From: Atherinomorus stipes
Lineage: Eukaryota; Chordata; Actinopteri; Atheriniformes; Atherinidae
Direction of reading: 5' to 3'
Length of the DNA: 64,000 nt
Assembly (NCBI GenBank): GCA_023101725.1
Contig: JALJCO010007810.1
Location: forward strand, 62,001-126,000
Shown: in pieces, positions 1-11,081 of the stretch
How positions within the stretch are numbered: position 1 is the stretch's first letter
How the letters are laid out: the number at the start of each line of letters is the position of its first letter
Position numbers and translations under genes: made by a program
The notes under the pieces: generated by a model
The model's input: the letters and a program-made list of their open reading frames with translations, nothing else
Database searches by the model: none
Told to the model about the DNA's origin: nothing

Positions 1-1780
1 TTTATCACACTTTTTATTTAACTACTTTTCTTTATTTCTTTTTAGTCTATACCATTTTACTTTTTTTTTTATTTCATCATTTTTGATTATAGCCCGGTGT
101 TTCAAGTGGGCACCTCTGCACCGGGGTTGTGTCTGCCATGGCTGCGGGGGCCCCATCAGTGGTACTGGTCTTTTGGCTGATGCCCTGGTGGCTGTGGACT
201 GGTGTTCTGTCAGTTTGCCATACCATGTCAGAACAGTATACCAGAGGCTCAAATAGACTTGTCTGTCGATTTTTCTTACTGTATCAAAACAGCATCTGAC
301 AGAATACAGTTAATAAAAGTATGCTGTTTTGTTGGTGTAAAAAGTTTTGTATCTTCTTATGTTAACTATCATTATTGTTTGTATTTACTGATTGTGTACA
401 TCTTTCTGACAGGACAAGCACGTCGTCGAAGGATGTGTCTTGACAGCTTGACTGGACATTTACGCTGCAGTCCCAGTGCGGCAGACCTCAGGACACTTTG
501 AAACTTTGCGTTGACAAATACTCCTCGAAACTTCAATAGCTCCAACTGTTTTACACTACAGTATGCAGTTTTGTAACATACGCTACCAGTTTTGAACAAC
601 TTTGACATACATGCTGAATTAATGAGCCAAATCTCTGGATGTGCAGATTTGTTCCTTTTTGTCTGACGCATGCACATTAGCCAAAGGTATGCTATTCTGT
701 GTATACTAAAATGTCAGGACATCGGTGGACTCCTTGCAGACGGCTCCTGTGGTAGGGTTTTCTTAGCTGCCTCCTCTGTGCTCAGCCACATATTAATCTA
801 AGTGTGTGTGTAGTGATGAAGGTGTGGTGTTGGAGATGGGGTGTGGGGTAGATGGAGGGATGGGCCTCTCTTTTTAATGTTATTTAAAATCTGTACAGTA
901 CTTTGTGCTGCTTTTTATTGGATGAGAAGTCCTTCATAAAAAAAAAAGTTTAGTGGTTGGTAAAGCGGCGGATGAGGGAAGATTAAACAGAGAACTCAGG
1001 GTTTGAATGGCTGGTGTTATTGTTTTTTTGGAAGGAAATCTTACCAAGCTCAATCTTACTGCAATGGCAGGTTATTTTACTTGATTATACGCCTGAATCT
1101 TCTCAAGTTAAGTTTTTTTATGTGAGTGGGTACTGGGAGGTGTTTACACATGTTTTCAGAGCTAAAAGTGGGTGTGAAAGATAAAATGTGATCTCAGAAA
1201 GTGTCTCTGTGATAAGATTTACTTAATATCAGTGTAAAATAACCAATTTTGAGTTCAGTAAGTACGTAGGAAATAAAAGACAATTATTTGCACACATTCT
1301 GTTTTTGCAGAACATGTATAAAAATAAGATAAGACAGACAAATGTTATTTACTGTGATCTTAAACATATTTCCTGGAAACTTATGTGACATAAATAACTT
1401 GCCCCCAACCTCTTAGGCCACAGTTTCACAGAGGTGAAATTGTCTCTGGTATGTGTCAGTTTTGTCACTGCTGTGAGTAATTAGGCTGCATGAATATTTA
1501 AAAACAGGTCTTGTATGAGTTTCCACAGGAACATATAAATGTTAATCATATGTTTTGTGGCTTTCAAGCTTTCAAACTAAACAAGGAAGAATGTGACGAC
1601 TGCAACTCAGTGGGAACAAGAAAATGTGGAATCTCTAGTTCAACCTGAGAAAGGGAGGATGAACCCCTACCCATCAGTCACCACACCCTTGGTGATGAAG
1701 AGATAGCATAGAAGAGTTGGAGGGTAGTCTGTCTTCTCTTTCAACAAGGCGCACTGGGCCCCTCCCACTTTTCAGTGCGC
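1..1780. other. gene-free stretch upstream of K1
   Basis: I see no exon with family resemblance here. Open frames are short and none is flanked by a convincing pair of splice sites. The sequence is AT-rich with short homopolymers. Part of it, for example around 870-950, could be the 3' untranslated region of a gene lying to the left, but nothing shows this directly. Confidence 0.5.
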
Positions 1781-1786
1781 GGCAAC

Positions 1787-1794
1787 TATATATA
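1787..1794 (+). promoter_or_regulatory. TATA box of keratin K1
   Basis: TATATATA sits about 90 bases before the K1 start codon, preceded by a GC-rich CCTCCCAC segment. This fits a TATA-driven keratin promoter with transcription starting near 1820. Position and sequence are seen; function is inferred. Confidence 0.7.
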
Positions 1795-1879
1795 GTGTGT
1801 TGCAAGGAGACCAAAGTGATGCTTTCAACTGCAGATCAGCTCCAGTAATCCTTACCTGGTCCAGATCCAGACTCTCAAG

Positions 1880-4708
1880 ATGTCCATCAGATCCTACAGC
1901 CAAAAGACCATGAGCGTCTATGGGGGAGCAGGAGGTCGTGGCACCCGCATCTCATCCCAGATGACCTCTGCACCCTGCTCCGTGGGCTTCAACCTTGCCG
2001 ACGGGCTCGACCTCCATGTCGGAGCCAACGAGAAGGCCACCATGCAGAACCTGAACGACCGCCTGGCCTCCTACCTGGAGAAGGTGCGAACCCTGGAGAA
2101 GGAGAACGAGCGCCTGGAAAAGCAGATCAGAGAGTGGTACCAAAGCAGAACTGTGGTCTCCCATGACTACTCCAGCTACTTTGTCACCATCGAGGACCTG
2201 ATGGACAAGGTAAGAGGGAAAGGATTCCCGCAGGTGTTTCTCAGGGGTTTTTTTATTACCTTCCTGTTTGTCAGATTGTTTCAGTCAGCAACTTTCTGCT
2301 GGTAACGAAAGCGAGACAACACTGTGAATGCCAGAAAACAAGAAATTCTGCAAGTTTCTCATCCAGGAGGCTCATAACTGTCTAATCATATTCGCTCCTG
2401 CTGGACGTCACATCCTGCTCACACTGATCACGTTTTATACAATGATCTTATCTCTCACACTCCATCCTTGCAAGATATTTAACAACCTGTGGTTCTATCA
2501 TTTTCTGCCATAAATGATCCTTTACAAATATCATTTTCTATTCTGTCACCTATTAAATGTATATAAAAAAAAAAAGCAGAGCTGCATTTTTCCTAATCTC
2601 TTTTCTTGTTTTCTTTTTCCTCTCTCAGATTCGAATTGCATCCAAGCTGAACGCCAAAACCGTCTTGGACATCGACAATGCAAAACTGGCAGCTGATGAT
2701 TTCAGAGTAAAGTGAGTGAGATCTGCCACTTCAGTGAAACTTCACACATTCCTCAGAGCGTGAACTCGTGCCTCCTTGACAACTTGTGCTCTTAACTCCA
2801 GAAACCTCTCTGACCTGTTCTCCTGCCCACCTGTGTGAAACCCTTCAGGTACGATAACGAGCTGTCCATGAGGATGGCCGTAGAGGCCGACATCGCTGGG
2901 CTGAAGAGGGTGCTGGATGACATGAACCTGTCCAGGATGGATCTGGAGAGCCAGTATGAGTCCCTGAAGGATGAGCTCATCATGCTGAAGAGAAACCATG
3001 AGGAGGCGAGTGCAGATTTAGTGCTGGCAGTTTACATGTGTCAGCATGTATTATTTTCCCTGTTTGCTCAGAACCTGAAAGATTGCTACCACACAGGTGG
3101 TTAAACAGAGCTCAGGATCATCAGTCTTTTCAGCAGCAGCTATTTTCTTCATAGTCAAGTTGTCACTATTTGTCTTGGCCATCTATTGTGGCCTAAGCCG
3201 CTCAGAATTCACACACTTGACCTCCGCTTTACCCCTGATAAAGCAGGAAATAACACGCTAGGCTGCTGTTTTCATAAACGTTTCACCAGCCCCTCATTCT
3301 CTGTGCCCACTTCCACGTATTCTTCTTCTTCTCCATTAGCTCACTGTTGCTGTTTATCCAACACCCACCACAACCGCACACACACAGATCAAAAAAGCTG
3401 AAAACATACATGTGATACGTTACAACACCTCTCATCATCATAACTAAACTGATAGACTGTTTGCACTGGTGGATTGAAGTTTTACATGTATCCCTGCAGG
3501 AAATGGCCCTGCTGAGGAGTCAGATGGGCGGCCAGGTTAATGTGGCCGTGGACGCAAGTCCTTCCACAGACTTGAACCAGGTCATGACAGAAATCAGGGA
3601 CCACTATGAAGGAGTGATCTCCAAGAACCGTAAGGAACTGGAGTCGTGGTATCAGAACAAGGTGAGAAGTGCAGTTCAAGCTCTCGCAACTTTAATTAGG
3701 AGTCAACTGGAAGTGTAACACATATGTTTTGTTTCAGATCACAGCGGTGGAGCAGGACGTGATCACACATACAGAGAGTCTGGTGACATCCCGTACAGAA
3801 ATTAAAGAGCTGAAGAGCACCCTCCAGAGGCTACAGATTGAGTTGCAGTCCCATCTGAGCATGGTATGTCAGCATATAGCACCAACATATGCATGTAGCA
3901 TTATGCTTTGCTTTATGTAATAAGTTTACAGTTTGTACCTTCTCTGAAGCTTTGAATGCCGCTCTTTTCATTTGTTTTCTTGTTCTCTTGTTCTCCTGGA
4001 AAACAACCAAACTGGCACGCAATCTTATGAACCAGTCCCTGTTAATCCTTTAAGAGAGTTGATCAAAACACCAACAGATTTCCATTCAGTTTGGTTTGGA
4101 AAACCAACTAGTTAGATTCCTTTTAAAGGCACAAACATAAAATTCAGAAATTAATCCCTACACTTCTTCCTGCTAATTCAACAGAAATCATCTCTGGAAG
4201 GAACTCTGGCAGAGACTCAGGCACGCTACGCTGCACAACTAGTAAGCCTCCAGGAAACAGTCACAAGCCTGGAAGTTCAACTGTCTCAGATCCATGCAAG
4301 CATCACCAGCAACAAGCAAGATTATGACATGCTGCTGGACCTGAAGACCCGTCTGGAGATGGAGATTGCAGAGTACAGGAGGCTGCTGGATGGGGAGGAT
4401 GAGAGGTGAGACCTGGTGAACAGAGAGAGGCACTTATTGTAAATACACTTTATAAATAATGAGAGAAAACTAATGATTCAATCTTTTCTTCTCCCTCCAT
4501 TAACAGCACAAAACAAGGTAAGCAAGTTATTCTGTCACTAACATGATATTATAACTGTGAGAAATGTCATGAAATGTGCTCATAAATGTTTCATGTTTTT
4601 ATTTCAGTGGTCACAAAAGTCATCACGGTGGTGGAGACGGTGGTGGATGGAAAGGTGGTTCAGAGCAGCAAGACCGTCGATGTGGATGTGGATGAGGTTG
4701 AGGGTTGA
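1880..4708 (+). CDS. type I keratin K1 (eight exons, 396 aa)
   Basis: Type I (acidic) keratin, an intermediate-filament subunit that pairs with type II keratins in epithelial cells. Exons: 1880-2209, 2629-2711, 2849-3005, 3500-3661, 3738-3863, 4185-4405, 4507-4517, 4608-4708. Lengths 330, 83, 157, 162, 126, 221, 11 and 101 follow the usual type I keratin pattern and join in frame. Head is residues 1-50 with the VYGGAGG motif. The rod starts near residue 51 with the helix-initiation motif [13 protein letters not shown] and ends near 359 with [10 protein letters not shown]. The tail is short and acidic, with [16 protein letters not shown], resembling K18-like and fish keratin tails. The start ATG begins MSIRSYSQK, ~90 bases below a TATA box. 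Intron 3 has a GC donor (GAG|GCGAGT at 3006). Family is near certain; the orthologue is not assigned. Confidence 0.95.
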
Positions 4709-4730
4709 AAACTGGAAACGAGCAGAAACC

Positions 4731-4736
4731 AATAAA
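4731..4736 (+). terminator. polyadenylation signal of K1
   Basis: AATAAA lies 23 bases after the K1 stop codon, giving a very short 3' untranslated region. Confidence 0.75.
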
Positions 4737-4799
4737 GATCATGCAGTTGAACTGAAGTTTCTTGTGTGTTTGTAATGAACAGATCACTTTCCCTTTTCA

Positions 4800-6100
4800 C
4801 CCTGTTTTTACTCCACCTACACTGTATCAGCACAGACATGTAGCATGTTCCAGGAGCTGGATCTGTTTATAGCCCATTTACTTTAGAATTAGTGTATAGT
4901 CTGTTGGCAATATTAAGAAAATAAAATCAACAAACAACCAGGGCAATATATTCCAAACTTTTCCCAGCCCTGGATACCCCTATTTAGAAGTAGCACTATT
5001 TGGCTAAAGCTAGCATTAGCTTCGTAGCATGCTATTTTACTCACTAGAAAATGAAATGAAATGAAACGAGAAACCGCAAGTAGGGTAAACCAAAATCTAA
5101 TGACAACTATAAAACAACAGAGCAGCTTGCCAACAACAGAACAAAATAAACATGACTCAAACCATTAGCATTGTGACTCCAGTTTAACCGACCATGTCTT
5201 GCCTTGTCAACACCAGTTGTAACAATGACTAATCCCGCCTACGTAACTACTGTATTATCTGATCATTTTCATAAGCACAAATGAACAGCTGAGGAGAGCA
5301 GCTAGCTATTATTTCTTGTAGAAAAAATATAAACCATTATTTCACAAGACAATCAACATTTTTAATGGGAGGCTATGAGACCTATGAACTTTATGTAAGA
5401 GGTAACTGGCGAATGACACCATAATGACTTGAGAATAAACAAATGATGTCAAAGCATCTTGAGTCAGAGCTTAGTGGACTATATTGGTACTGCATATCAG
5501 GGTATTCCCCCTCCCAGATGAAATTCCTGGCTGTTCATGCTGGCAACATGAGCAGGACCTACAAGATATAACGCAGCTGGTGTTGGTTTAATGGCTGATG
5601 AAGGGACGGTCCACGTTTCTACTTTACATTAAAACATTTGCACATGGGCTTTAGAGGTGCTATAGATGTTTGTGGCAATTCAGAAAACAGAGGCTGTTTG
5701 CAAGTTTTTGAATAAAGCACATGCACCAGCCTGCTAGATACACAGCTTCCTCCCCAGCCACGCCTTTCAGCCAACGTGCACGGGCAAAGTCCTGACACCA
5801 GCTTCTAGACAGCAGGTACAGATTCTCCCATCATGTCACAAAGGAAAGGAAGACAGATGTCATTGTCTGAACGTTGCTAACTGCTAGCAGAATGATTGTT
5901 AGCTACCTATTGTAAACATTAGATGAAAGTGCACCTCTTCCAGCACGTAGTATTACTCTAGTCTCACTAATCAATCTATCTCATCAATCACTTTCGCCTA
6001 TTACCTGTTGACTATTGCCTATCAGTCACTGTTGCTACTGTAGTAAGAGTGTTTGAAGGGCAAATAAAACATGCGATGAGAGCAGAAATGATTGGCAGGT
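4800..6100. other. intergenic, nothing recognised
   Basis: AT-rich spacer with no open frame, exon or repeat that I can name. Some stretches (for example 5040-5180) look like degraded dispersed sequence, but no termini are visible. Confidence 0.4.
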
Positions 6101-6111
6101 GTTTTTTAAGT

Positions 6112-6255
6112 GAAAGAGTAGAGATCCGCACACCAGGAAATGTTCCTCAGAAAAATTTAATGTTGTAATGTTTCGGGCTTATGCCCTTCTTCAGACTTCT
6201 TCAGTCTGAAATTTTTCTGAGGAGCATTTCCTGGTGTGCGGATCTCTACTCTTTC
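6112..6255. repeat. hairpin repeat with 47-bp arms (MITE-like)
   Basis: Bases 6112-6158 and 6209-6255 are inverted copies with one mismatch, separated by about 50 bases. The arms start GAAAGAGTAGAGATCC. The loop holds a small direct repeat (CTTCTTCAGACTTCTTCAG). No clear target duplication is visible. Most likely a foldback MITE or part of one. Confidence 0.7.
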
Positions 6256-7210
6256 AGTTTGTACTCTACTCGCATCCAGCACCCAGTTCATATTTGTGTG
6301 TGGGACTGTTTTCTTTTAGATGTTTTTTAAGTCCCATTACTTTCAGAGCTGATGTATGATAATATTTATATACTTAAAGCTTTTAATTCATCATACCTTA
6401 GGGCAGTGAATCCAATTTCATCGAATATTTTGTGAAAATTATTAAAAGAAACATCTTCTATACCACCTTTAGGTAAAAAGGGTGAACTGCTACTTTTACA
6501 GCTGATTTTCTTTATGACAGCTGGGCCCCAATGTTTAACAAAACATAACCCAGTGGTTCCCAATCATTCTGCAGGGCCTCTTCATCTTTTCATCAACAAC
6601 AGTAATGTCAAGTCCCCCCATCCCACCACCACTACCACATGCAGCCCAACGCATACAATAAAACGTGTGAAGAAATACTGTAGCATTGTATGGCAGAGAA
6701 ATAGTCAGGTATGTTTAGTTTGCTGCTACTGTAGTTAACACCATGTCTGTGCACACTGCTTTACGTGAGGTGAGTTGAGCATTTCATGAGACAGATGCTG
6801 CTTTGGTAAAACAACTCTATTTACCACAGTTGAGTAAATTATTTCTAAAGTGATCAACAGACTTTTCTTTGTGTTCGGGATGAGAAATCCCCAAGTGGTT
6901 ACGTAACTCATTTGGTTTCATCATGCCAGGTGGTGATATTTTGAGACATACGTCACACAGTGGTCTCAATTTATTACCCACCACTATAGTATACTGGTCA
7001 AGACCAAAGCATGATGTGTCTTGTCATAATTTCTAGGTTGTTGTTATTGTTGTTTTTGTACATTAATTTCACAAATTCATCCATGGTTTGCTGGAAGTGC
7101 AAAACATACAATTACTTTGCCCCCCACCATAGCTCTATTAATCACTACAGTATTAGTAATGTTATTTTTTATTTTATTTAGGAAAACATGAGATGAAAAT
7201 CTCTTTCAAA

Positions 7211-7228
7211 ATCGGAAAGAAGAGAAAG

Positions 7229-7303
<75 letters not shown>

Positions 7304-7341
7304 AAAAAAAAACAAAAAAAAAAAAAACAAAAAAAAAAAAA
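7211..7341. repeat. long A-rich tract
   Basis: About 130 bases are almost pure A, broken by single T or C bases. Such a tract could be the tail of a retroposed sequence or an expanded homopolymer. No recognisable retroposed body lies on its 5' side. Confidence 0.8.
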
Positions 7342-7539
7342 CTTAGGAAAAAAACCTTAATTATACTGGTTGTAGATTGTAAACAGATCTTTCTTGCCAT
7401 CATGTTTCAATTGTACAAATTAAGGAATAAGATTTTTTTTTCTCGCAAGTAAGTTGTGATAAGTCTTGTCCAGAGAGGATGTCTGATGTGATTTTTCTTT
7501 AAATCCCAGATGCATGCTCTGCCCAGTTTGGACCCAACC

Positions 7540-9560
7540 TTAAAGGTACAGTGTGCAAGAATTACTGACATCTAATGGCAGGGATGGGTATATGGGTATA
7601 GCAAATAGATGGTGGCCGTCAGTGGCCAAAATTTCTCCAGGCATAAACATGCTTTCATTTGCAAATGGATCCAGTGGCCTAAGGTGCAGCAAAGACTGCA
7701 CTACAGATAACTACTTCAACATTGTGTACATGTGTTACTGTATTCTTCTATGGTGCTTTTAAGGCATAGCTGATGCCAAATAATGCTCCAGCTCCTATGA
7801 TGCAAAGCTGGTACTGCCGTTTTAAAGCTTCACACACAGAGTTGTTTGTCCATTCAGGGACACTGTAATAAACATGGTGGCACAAATATGGCAGTTGCCA
7901 TGTGTGTGGACCCACGGCAAGTACATATGAAAGCCTCATTCTCAGAGAATAAAAACATGTTATTTCAATGACTTTTTGATGATAGATTGCATTTTTTCTA
8001 TCACTGACCTTTGATTTAGTCACAAACTGACTGCAGTCAAGCCAGCCGCCTCTCGCATTTACGTGGTCAAACCAGCCGCACCTCCGTTTTCAGTGCGCAA
8101 TTCATAGCGAAACTACGGTAATGTGGAAACAACGGGGGTAGGGGTGAGGGTGGTCTGATCCCATCTCAAAGTCACCTGGAAATGTGTCATTCTGGTTATC
8201 TTTGCAGAAGTATAAAACACTCATTTTAGATTAAGTAGTCCAAGGCGATGGTACTGCTGGACTAAGTACTTCATGGACCACTACCACAGCTACTATCAAG
8301 TACTTTTACTGTATACTTTCTGAGTAATCCCCTCCCAAAGTCCCCCTGAAAACACCTGGAAAAAAATGCGTTCTTTCTACATTTGTTGAAGTATAAAACA
8401 CTCAATTTAGATGAGTAGTCCAAGGCAGTGGTACTGCTGGACTCAGTACTTCATGGACTACTACCACAGCTACTATCAAGTACTTTTACTGTATACTTTC
8501 TGAGTCATCCCCTCCCAAAGTCCCATGAAAACACCTGGAAATGTGTCTTTCTGGCTACTTTTGCAGAAGTCTAAAACACTCATTTTAGATAAGTAGTCCA
8601 AGGCAATGGTACTGTTGGACTTAGTACTTCATGGAGTACGACCACAGCTACTATCAAGTACTTTTACTGCATACTTTCTGAGTAATCCCCTCCCAAAGTC
8701 CCCCCAAAACACCTGGAAATAATGCTTTCTGGCTACTTTTGTTAAAGTATAAAACACTCATTTTAAATAAGTAGTCCAAGGCAGTGGTACTGCTGGACTC
8801 AGTACTACATGGACTATTACCACAGCTACTATCAAGTACTTTTACTGTACACTTTCTGAGTAATCCCCTCCCAAAGTACCCCGAAAACACCTGGAAAAAA
8901 ATGCTTTCTTGCTACTTTTGTTGAAGTATTAAACACTCATTTTAGATAAGTAGTCCAAGGCAATGGTACTGCTGGACTCAGTACTTCATGGACTACAACC
9001 ACAGCTACGATCAAGTATTTTTACTGCATACTTTCTGAGTAATCCCGTTCTCAAAGTCCCATGAAAACACCTGGAAATGTGTCTTTCTGCCTACTTTGTT
9101 GAAGTATAAAACACTCAATTTAGATGAGTAGTCCAAGGCAGTGGTACTGCTGGACTCAGTACTACATGGACTACTACCACAGCCACTATCAAGTACTTTT
9201 ACTGCATACTTTCATGGGACTTTGGGAGGGGATTACTCAGAAAGTATACAGTAAAAGTACTTGATAGTAGATGTGGTAGTAGTCCATGAAGTAGCTACTG
9301 AGTCCAGCAGTACCATCGCCTTGGACTACTTAATCTAAAATGAGTGTTTTATACTTCTGCAAAGATAACCAGAATGACGCATTTCCAGGTGACTTTGAGA
9401 TGGGATCATAGGATCAGACCACCCCCACCCCTACTCCCGTTGTTTCCACATTTACCGTAGTTTCGCTATGAATTGCGCACTGAAAACGGAGGTGTGGCTG
9501 GTTTGACCACGTAAATGCGAGAGGCGGCTGGCTTGACCGCAGTACAAACTGCACCTTTAT
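7540..9560. mobile_element. TTAA-type nonautonomous DNA element, split by a foldback element
   Basis: The left end reads TTAAAGGTACAGTGTGCAAG and the right end ACAAACTGCACCTTTAT. The ends and the internal text (ATTACTGACATCTAATGGCA) match the complete 489-bp copy at 49328-49816. TTAA targets and these ends suggest a piggyBac-type nonautonomous element. The last target base has mutated (TTAT). Its right part is interrupted by the palindrome at 8037-9536. It carries no transposase. Confidence 0.65.
8037..9536. mobile_element. foldback element: long inverted ends around ~178-bp tandem units
   Basis: The ends (TCAAGCCAGCCGCCTCTCGC and its inverse at 9517-9536) continue as a near-perfect inverted repeat of at least 250 bp. 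Between them, a unit of about 178-180 bp recurs at about 8338, 8517, 8695, 8873 and 9053, each copy with the phrases AAAACACCTGG and AGTAGTCCAAGGC. The orientation flips at 9212, so the right arm is the inverse of part of one unit. Flanks ACTGCAG and CCGCAGT may be remains of a target duplication. The structure resembles Foldback/Galileo-type elements. No coding sequence is seen. Confidence 0.75.
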
Positions 9561-10980
9561 GTTCTTCTGTCATTAAAAGTCATCCTCACCTGCTGACAAG
9601 GCCAAGGTGGGTTGGACATTTTATAAAGTACTTTATCGCTCTGTGGTACTCTGTGGTACCATGACGTCTGCTGGGTGATGGATGCACAGAAAGGGACAGG
9701 AAGCACTCAACAAGCTGGTCAGGACACTCCAACGAGACACACACAACGTAACTTTAAGACCTTAAAAATATTAGTTTCTGACTCGTTTTGATGGCACTCC
9801 AACATTCATTATGGATATTTTCGTCACTGCCCAGAGGCGTCCCGAGGCTGAGAAACAGCAGTATGTAAGTTTCCCATCCGGGATGGGGCTGTGACGTTGC
9901 AGCCGACTATTGTTTGCGTGTCACTTACTGGTAAACGGATATGAACCAGACATGAACACAGCGGGTGTTTTGAATGCGCATCATGTCCGTTTCGGTAAAG
10001 GCAAGGAAACATTACTGGAGGAAGAGAGGAGGAGAAAGAGGGAGCGACAGAGCAAGAGTCAAGATAAGACTGTCTTCTACTGGCTGGAGTGAGCTCACAA
10101 TACAGGTACGATGCAAGATGGATGCTAGTTTAGCCGTCGATAGGGGGCTGAGAAAACTGCTAAAAGTTCCGTTGTGTGTCTTTAAGGAAATTGTCCTAAA
10201 AGTAAACCCATTAGGAATGCTCATTTATGTATTATATTTGTGTATTTAAAATCTGAATTTCATTTTATTGGTGTTGTTCTTTGCTCTTCTTTGCTGCGGT
10301 AACAATAAATAATTCATTCATCCCTGTGGGGATTGATAGGACTTGGAAGACTGAGAGTCTCTCTGGTTCTGATCCAGCTTAACCAAACATGAAATATAGG
10401 AACAGACATGTTTGTCAGACTGAAAACTATTTTACACTTAAAACCGTGAGGTGTGATCTCTGATCTGCATTAAAATTTTTAGATCTGCTAACGAACAAAG
10501 CTCATGTTGCAGAAGAGCCTGCGACCTAGATCATCAGCTACTTTAAGATGATTTAAAAACTTTGCTCATTGTTGCCTGTACATGCAATTTTTTAAAAACT
10601 AGTTCAGACAAGTGCTGCAATAGCGCTTTTATGCTTAGGTCTGTTTGGCCTTAGGAAGTGAGCATACATGCACTTTAGGGGAGGAAGCTTTAAGTCTTTG
10701 CTGAGATTTTGTCTTTGAAGTGCTTGCCTGAGATCACCCATTATCAGCTTTATCTTTTCACTAAACCTGTTTTGTCCGACACAATTTCATCTCAAGTTTG
10801 ATTTGATTCATTAAGGAATTTATACCTTTGCTTTTTTTTTTCTTAGACTTGACAGGTAGCTTATCACAAGACAAATAATGTTATTAAAACATGAAAAATA
10901 TAGTAAAACTGTTTTATCGTGGTCTTATTTGTTGTTACTTTCACAATAATGGAAGACAGTTAAGGTCAGCAAACTGAGAG
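9561..10980. other. intergenic, probable degraded repeat then nothing
   Basis: Around 9780-10150 the sequence reads like a worn dispersed repeat, with purine-rich GAGGAGAAAGAGGGAGC text and short broken frames in several phases. I cannot name it. From 10250 to 10980 there is only AT-rich spacer before the K2 polyadenylation signal. Confidence 0.35.
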
Positions 10981-10983
10981 GTT

Positions 10984-10989
10984 TTTATT
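10984..10989 (-). terminator. polyadenylation signal of K2
   Basis: TTTATT on the plus strand is AATAAA on the coding strand, about 95 bases past the K2 stop codon. Confidence 0.6.
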
Positions 10990-11081
10990 GCGTTCAGATT
11001 TGTCTTTGAAGGAAGTTGTCATGTTGCAGGTGGTGATGTGCAGCCTCCAAGTGTTTCCCCATGTTTTCTGTGTGAGACGGG

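Noticed and set aside
7206..7403. Minus-strand frame of nearly pure phenylalanine
   Set aside because: Simple product of reading the long A tract backwards.
8338..9211. Regular repeats considered as a CRISPR-like array
   Set aside because: Units are ~178 bp head to tail without unique spacers and lie in a foldback element of a vertebrate genome.
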